From the NCBI GenBank assembly GCA_021018995.1, contig CM037584.1:46203811-46267810 (forward strand): 64,000 nt of DNA. The letters run 5' to 3'. Under the pieces are notes generated by a model. The model saw only the letters and a list, made by a program, of their open reading frames with translations. It was not told where the DNA came from and did no database searches. The stretch comes from Chloranthus sessilifolius. Its lineage: Eukaryota; Streptophyta; Magnoliopsida; Chloranthales; Chloranthaceae. Position 1 is the first letter of the stretch; each line of letters opens with the position of its first letter. Positions 63,738-64,000 of the stretch are shown piece by piece. The translations under genes were made by a program, and so were the position numbers.

Positions 63738-64000
63738 ATATGCCCCTTCTGTAAGGGGTGTTTGTACAAGGTTGGCCGATTTCAGATATGGTAGTGCTAG
63801 TCAGGAGTAATGGGGCTAGTTTGTAAGAGTGAGATGGAGAAAGCATACTACCAGGTGGACTGATCCTGTCTTGGATACATGTTAAGAAGGATACTGGTCT
63901 GAAATGGAGCGCTTGGATGAAAGCTTGTCATTCCACTACTTGGTTCTCAATAATGGTAAATGGAACTGCCACAGGATCTTTTAACAGTTCTAGGGGACTG
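63738..64000 (+). pseudogene. LINE RT fragment running off the right edge
   Basis: The plus strand reads, with shifts, GVCTR…ISDMVVL at about 63755-63800, EMEKAYYQVD at 63830-63862, ACHSTTWFSIMVNGTATGSF and NSSRGL at the window end. These are the RT palm motifs also seen at 23930-24070. It continues outside the window. Confidence 0.7.

Overview
The window looks like nuclear DNA of a flowering plant, probably a woody dicot or early-diverging lineage; the species cannot be named from it. It is AT-rich, full of plant-type LINEs, Ty1/copia and Ty3/gypsy (chromovirus) remnants, MITEs and long TA/CA/GA microsatellites. Its one clear host gene has seven exons with GT-AG introns.

That gene, on the + strand, encodes the U11/U12 snRNP 65 kDa protein of the minor spliceosome. 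Exon 1 starts at 14953, exons 2 and 3 lie at 19599-19670 and 19975-20211, and exons 4 to 7 at 45529-46449. Intron 1 (4.4 kb) carries two LINE fragments. Intron 3 is about 25.3 kb of nested transposons. The exons joined give 384 codons covering RRM1, a proline-rich stretch and the linker. The exons for the second RRM are not in the remaining 17.5 kb, so the gene either continues past the window or is truncated.

Layout: 1-14400 is intergenic with MITEs, a solo LTR, a cluster of fold-back elements with GC-rich 22-nt repeat cores (4.7-6.4 kb), an orphan promoter-like block (7.2-7.55 kb), a minisatellite (8.55-8.83 kb) and a tRNA-like Pol III head (12.23-12.3 kb). Intron 3 holds, in order, a minus LINE, a plus LINE split by a fold-back element, a MITE, a mosaic of two chromovirus families (26.6-38.1 kb), a minus LINE, and a copia element whose gag and pol now face opposite ways. 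From 47.5 to 57.4 kb lie a LINE scrap, a minus copia element with three levels of nested insertions, a 260-290 bp tandem repeat, and a GC-rich LTR pair around a gypsy RT scrap. A nearly full-length but dead minus LINE fills 57.84-63.1 kb, and another LINE runs off the right edge.

The most interesting object is at 32.28-32.91 kb (minus). The 3' end of a host DUF155 gene (RETARDED ROOT GROWTH / RRG-like family) sits inside a chromovirus, between LTR sequence and pol. The LTR supplies an in-frame start, so a 105-residue chimeric reading frame ends in the DUF155 C-terminal transmembrane tail. It looks like retrotransposon capture of a host mRNA.
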